A stretch of DNA of 64,000 bases, taken from Micavibrio sp. UBA5572 (lineage in GTDB: Bacteria > Pseudomonadota > Alphaproteobacteria > Micavibrionales > Micavibrionaceae). The translations under genes were made by a program, and so were the position numbers. The first letter of the stretch is position 1. Every line of letters starts with the position of its first letter. Below the pieces are notes generated by a model that saw only the letters and a list, made by a program, of their open reading frames with translations, was not told the origin of the DNA and did no database searches. The stretch is taken from contig DIMG01000031.1 in NCBI GenBank assembly GCA_002425415.1, forward strand, positions 1 through 64,000, in the 5' to 3' direction. This document shows positions 61,039 to 64,000 of the stretch, one piece after another.

Positions 61039-61929
61039 ATGAAGTTTCTCGGCCTATTACTCGTTCTTGTCTTTACAGCAGGTGGATTGTTTATCGCAAT
61101 GCACTTTAACTTCGAGCACTTTGTAAAGATCGTGATGATTATCGTCCATGCTTTGCCTGGTGAATTTGTGATTATTTTCGGGTGCGCCGTTGCTGCTTTT
61201 ATGGTGGCAAACCCTCCTCACGTTATTAAAACAACGATGTCCTATTTCAAGTGTCTGAGCAAGCCATCTGCCTATTCCAAGAAAGATTACATGGAATTGT
61301 TGGGCATGATGTATTCGATTTTTAAACTGGTACGGACAAAAGGTTGGCTGGCGATTGAAGCGCACATCGAAAACCCTCATGACAGTTCTATTTTTAAAAA
61401 CTTCCCTAGTTTTTCTTCCAATCACCACGCCGAAACATTTCTGTGTGATTATTTGCGGATTATCTCACTGGGAAATGACAACCCGATGACCATTGAATCC
61501 TTGATGGATGAGGAAATATCAACCATTGAAGCGCACCATGGACATCCCGGTCATGCCATTCAAACCATGGCAGATGGTGTTCCGGCACTTGGTATTGTTG
61601 CAGCGGTTCTCGGGGTCATCAAAACCATGGGGTCGATCACAGAACCTCCCGAAGTTCTGGGGGGGATGATCGGTGGTGCTTTGGTTGGAACGTTCCTCGG
61701 GGTTTTCCTTGCTTATGGCTTGATCGGCCCGATCGCTGGTGCGATGACAGCTCGCGCCGAAACCGAAGTCATGTATTACAAATGTTTGAAAGTCGGGGTT
61801 TTAGCCTTTCTTCAAGGAGCAGCTCCGCAAGTCGCGGTTGAATTTGCCCGTAAATTTTTGCCGCATGATGTTCAGCCAACATTCCAAGAGCTTGAGGAAA
61901 GCCTGAATGCTATCCCTGCTCCATCGTAA
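61039..61929 (+). CDS. motA: Flagellar stator protein MotA
   Basis: A 296-residue stator subunit with four membrane helices (about 4-20, 35-52, 173-193, 206-232). It carries the conserved P-A-L-G-I-V-A-A-V-L-G-V-I-K-T near 177, G-A-L-V-G-T-F-L-G-V near 210 and the proline in G-P-I-A-G-A near 226, plus a charged cytosolic loop at 65-165 that meets FliG. It is of the proton-driven type by similarity. It is followed by motB after 31 bases. Confidence 0.95.
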   Translation: MKFLGLLLVLVFTAGGLFIAMHFNFEHFVKIVMIIVHALPGEFVIIFGCAVAAFMVANPPHVIKTTMSYFKCLSKPSAYSKKDYMELLGMMYSIFKLVRTKGWLAIEAHIENPHDSSIFKNFPSFSSNHHAETFLCDYLRIISLGNDNPMTIESLMDEEISTIEAHHGHPGHAIQTMADGVPALGIVAAVLGVIKTMGSITEPPEVLGGMIGGALVGTFLGVFLAYGLIGPIAGAMTARAETEVMYYKCLKVGVLAFLQGAAPQVAVEFARKFLPHDVQPTFQELEESLNAIPAPS

Positions 61930-61960
61930 AATTATGAAATAACATCCAAGGAATACAAGA

Positions 61961-62923
61961 GTGGCAGACGAAAAAGCCCCTATCATTGTTATTAAAAAAA
62001 TCATCAAAGGCGGCGGCGGTCACCATGGTGGCGCTTGGAAAGTTGCTTATGCTGACTTTGTAACCGCGATGATGGCGTTCTTCCTTTTGATGTGGTTGTT
62101 GAATGCCACCACCGAGGAACAACGACAAGGTATTTCCGAATATTTTGATCCGACCCCTATGGAAGTTTCCAGTTCGACCAGCGGTGCTGGTGGGGTTATG
62201 GGCGGGTTGACTGTGTCTAAAGTAGGATCGCGGGTAACGGATGTCCAGCCAATCGTTCATAATGAAAATCCACCTTCCCCGAATGTCAAAATGCAGATTG
62301 ATCCCGAGCAGTTGGAAAAAGAACAGCTTCAGCAAGAATTGCAAAAACGCGAAGACGCTGAATTCGAGCAAGTCAAAGAAAAAATAGAACAAGCCATTCA
62401 GGATTCCGAACTCAAAGATCTTGCCAAAAATTTGATGGTTGATATGACTCCTGAAGGGTTACGCATTCAGATTGTTGACCAAGACGGCGAGTCTATGTTT
62501 CCAAGTGGCAGTGCGCGGCCATACGAAAAAACTGTCAAGCTTATCAAAATGGTCGGGGATATTGTTCACAAGATGCCCAACCAAATTTCGGTACGGGGGC
62601 ATACGGACTCTGTTCCCTATACCAAAGGAGCGGATTATACCAACTGGGAACTATCTGCTGATCGAGCTAATGCCAGCCGCCGCGTTCTGTTGTCTTCTGG
62701 CATCGAAGCCAAAAAACTATCGAATGTTGTCGGCAAAGCAGACACCGAACATCTGAAACCTGATCTACCTAAAGATCCTCAAAACCGTCGCATCAGTATT
62801 ATTTTACTGCGCGAGTCATTGACCAAACCCGTGACTGCTGCAAAAGCGGCCTCCGGTGGAACAGGGTCTGTTCCGGTTGATCCAGGATACCGCAAGACAA
62901 CCGGGAACGTTCAGTTTCCCTAG
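61961..62923 (+). CDS. motB: Flagellar stator protein MotB
   Basis: A 320-residue single-pass protein from a GTG start with AAGGA upstream. The membrane helix follows the proton-binding D32 in A-Y-A-D-F, then T-A-M-M-A-F-F. A plug/linker region contains a long Q/E-rich segment (about 110-150), and the OmpA-C peptidoglycan-binding domain has R-G-H-T-D-S near 208, L-S-A-D-R-A-N-A near 228 and P-Q-N-R-R-I-S near 273. It anchors the stator to peptidoglycan. Confidence 0.96.
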   Translation: MADEKAPIIVIKKIIKGGGGHHGGAWKVAYADFVTAMMAFFLLMWLLNATTEEQRQGISEYFDPTPMEVSSSTSGAGGVMGGLTVSKVGSRVTDVQPIVHNENPPSPNVKMQIDPEQLEKEQLQQELQKREDAEFEQVKEKIEQAIQDSELKDLAKNLMVDMTPEGLRIQIVDQDGESMFPSGSARPYEKTVKLIKMVGDIVHKMPNQISVRGHTDSVPYTKGADYTNWELSADRANASRRVLLSSGIEAKKLSNVVGKADTEHLKPDLPKDPQNRRISIILLRESLTKPVTAAKAASGGTGSVPVDPGYRKTTGNVQFP

Positions 62924-62986
62924 CAGAACGCAAAACTAACTGTGAAAACCCGTACCTTCAAAGCGCGTGAAGTAAAAAATTGACTA

Positions 62987-64000
62987 TTATCGGAACTTAT
63001 TACTGCGTGGGAAGCCGTTGGGTGGAAGCTTACCAACCTGTGCGCGATCACCCAGCCATTCCTTGACATTTGAAACAGACATTTCGCGTATGCCAGAGGT
63101 GTAGGTCAGCCCTTTTTTCATGTTGAATGTCTTGGCATCTGCAATTTCTGCACCTTTATATTTCTGCAGGATCACACCTTTTCCTTTTGTCATTTCCGGA
63201 ATTTGATCCAGTTTAAAGACAAGGAATTTCCGGTTCGTTCCAATAAGAGCCAAATGGTCATCGTCTTTATTCAACAATTTACAAAGCTGTGCATCACCAT
63301 TATCGGAAACGGACATCACCGTTTTTCCGTTTTTGGTTTGGGCAAGAATTTCATTAGTCGACACAATAAATCCTTTACCATCGCGTGTGGCGACAAGAAT
63401 TTTTTGATCCGGCTGCCAAACCATCGTTTGAACGATGTCCGCGTCATTCGGAATATCCACCAAAAGACGCAATGGCTCACCAAGGCCTCGGCCAGGCGGA
63501 AGTTTATCTCCGGTAATTGTATAGAATCGTCCGTTACTGGCAAAGACCACCAGCTTATCTGTTGTTTGGGCTTCAAGAACGAATTGTTCGCGGTCACCTT
63601 CTTTATATTTCAAGTCTGCTGGGTTTACTCCATGCCCTTTTATAGCACGAATCCAGCCCTTTGCAGACAAGATGACGGTGATTGGTTCTTTTTCAACCAT
63701 CACTTGCTGAAGGTCTATACTTATCGGCGCGGGAGGTTTACCGATTGTGGTACGCCGTGCGCCCAGAACCGTTGTCGGACCATAGATCTTTTTGGTGATG
63801 CCGATTTGTTTTTTAATCTCGGCCCATTGCTTGGCTTCTGATTTCAACAATTTTTCAAGACCATCTTTTTCTTTTTCAAGCGCATCGAATTCTTTGCGAA
63901 TTTCAATTTCTTCGAGTTTACGCAAAGAGCGCAAGCGCATATTCAAAATAGCTTCGGCTTGAACTTCGGTCAGACCAAATTTTTCCATTAAGGCTGGTCT
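62987..64000 (-). CDS. parC: Topoisomerase IV subunit A (C-terminal part, cut by window end)
   Basis: The frame runs off the right edge, so only the last 337 residues are present. The visible part covers the end of the breakage-reunion core (F-G-L-T-E-V-Q-A-E-A-I-L-N-M-R-L-R) and the C-terminal beta-propeller-like DNA-wrapping region (for example A-K-G-W-I-R-A-I-K-G). A single complete GyrA-box (Q-R-R-G-G-K-G) is not seen, which points to ParC over GyrA. Convergent with motB. Confidence 0.9.
   Translation of the reverse strand, partial: RPALMEKFGLTEVQAEAILNMRLRSLRKLEEIEIRKEFDALEKEKDGLEKLLKSEAKQWAEIKKQIGITKKIYGPTTVLGARRTTIGKPPAPISIDLQQVMVEKEPITVILSAKGWIRAIKGHGVNPADLKYKEGDREQFVLEAQTTDKLVVFASNGRFYTITGDKLPPGRGLGEPLRLLVDIPNDADIVQTMVWQPDQKILVATRDGKGFIVSTNEILAQTKNGKTVMSVSDNGDAQLCKLLNKDDDHLALIGTNRKFLVFKLDQIPEMTKGKGVILQKYKGAEIADAKTFNMKKGLTYTSGIREMSVSNVKEWLGDRAQVGKLPPNGFPRSNKFR

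Overview
The window reads as one continuous stretch of chromosome from a free-living, flagellated, respiring alphaproteobacterium. GC content looks to be in the mid-40s by eye. Lineage markers are an NDUFS4-type complex I accessory subunit, a CBP3/UQCC-type cytochrome bc1 chaperone, an ECF sigma factor overlapping a DUF1109 (NrsF-type) membrane anti-sigma factor, an LdtR-like MarR regulator, a TIGR01459-type HAD protein, a K+-independent H+-pyrophosphatase, and the order bc1 chaperone - yceD - rpmF - plsX - fabH - ihfA - merR. Genes are densely packed and often overlap by a few bases. I see no insertion sequence, prophage, CRISPR array or rRNA. I cannot place the order securely; a Rhodospirillales- or Micavibrio-like lineage would fit.

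Layout. 1-3100: three tRNAs (Asn, Arg, Pro), a long AT-rich spacer with a promoter-terminator unit, a small membrane protein, NDUFS4 and the sigF-nrsF pair. 3166-7244: an envelope-leaning cluster (DUF192 protein, alpha/beta hydrolase, MsbA-like exporter, HAD hydrolase). 7345-14066: a 1215-residue membrane-anchored coiled-coil protein, an alanine/glycine:cation symporter, a small secreted cysteine protein and a 2-hydroxyacid dehydrogenase. 14135-20123 (+): miaB, a PH-domain protein, phoH, ybeY, corC-like and lnt, an RNA-processing and envelope operon. 20135-25610 (-): tRNA-Val, hup, lon, clpP, tig and tRNA-Leu, a protein quality-control block. 25715-30121: nnrD/nnrE fusion, tRNA-His, glnA, rpsI-rplM. 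30462-32011: YdjM-type membrane hydrolase, a lipoprotein, tRNA-Pro(GGG). 32057-37393: merR, ihfA, fabH, plsX, rpmF, yceD and the bc1 chaperone, with bamE divergent. 37410-41419: RNA methyltransferase, hppA, fliL. 41556-49743: nusB, ribH, ribB-like, ribE, pabC, pabA, pabB, nrdR, glyA, rpiA and a DUF6898-like protein. 49746-56100: MarR regulator divergent from hemB-trpE-trpG-trpD-trpC-lexA. 56120-64000: comEC, a glycosidase-like secreted protein, gltX, motA, motB and the C-terminal part of parC, which runs off the window.

The genes are mostly housekeeping: translation, proteostasis, riboflavin, folate, tryptophan and haem synthesis, envelope assembly, respiration and flagellar drive. Chorismate is drawn on by two neighbouring and distinguishable paralogous sets, pabB/pabA/pabC for folate and trpE/trpG/trpD/trpC for tryptophan.

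I found no clear new defence or mobile system. The items most worth following up are a probable ATA start codon for phoH, a promoter-terminator unit in the leading AT-rich spacer, the giant TipN-like coiled-coil protein, the pab genes sitting where ribD is usual, a ribB fusion whose GTP cyclohydrolase II half has lost its catalytic residues, and an unfamiliar TIM-barrel glycosidase-like protein between comEC and gltX.
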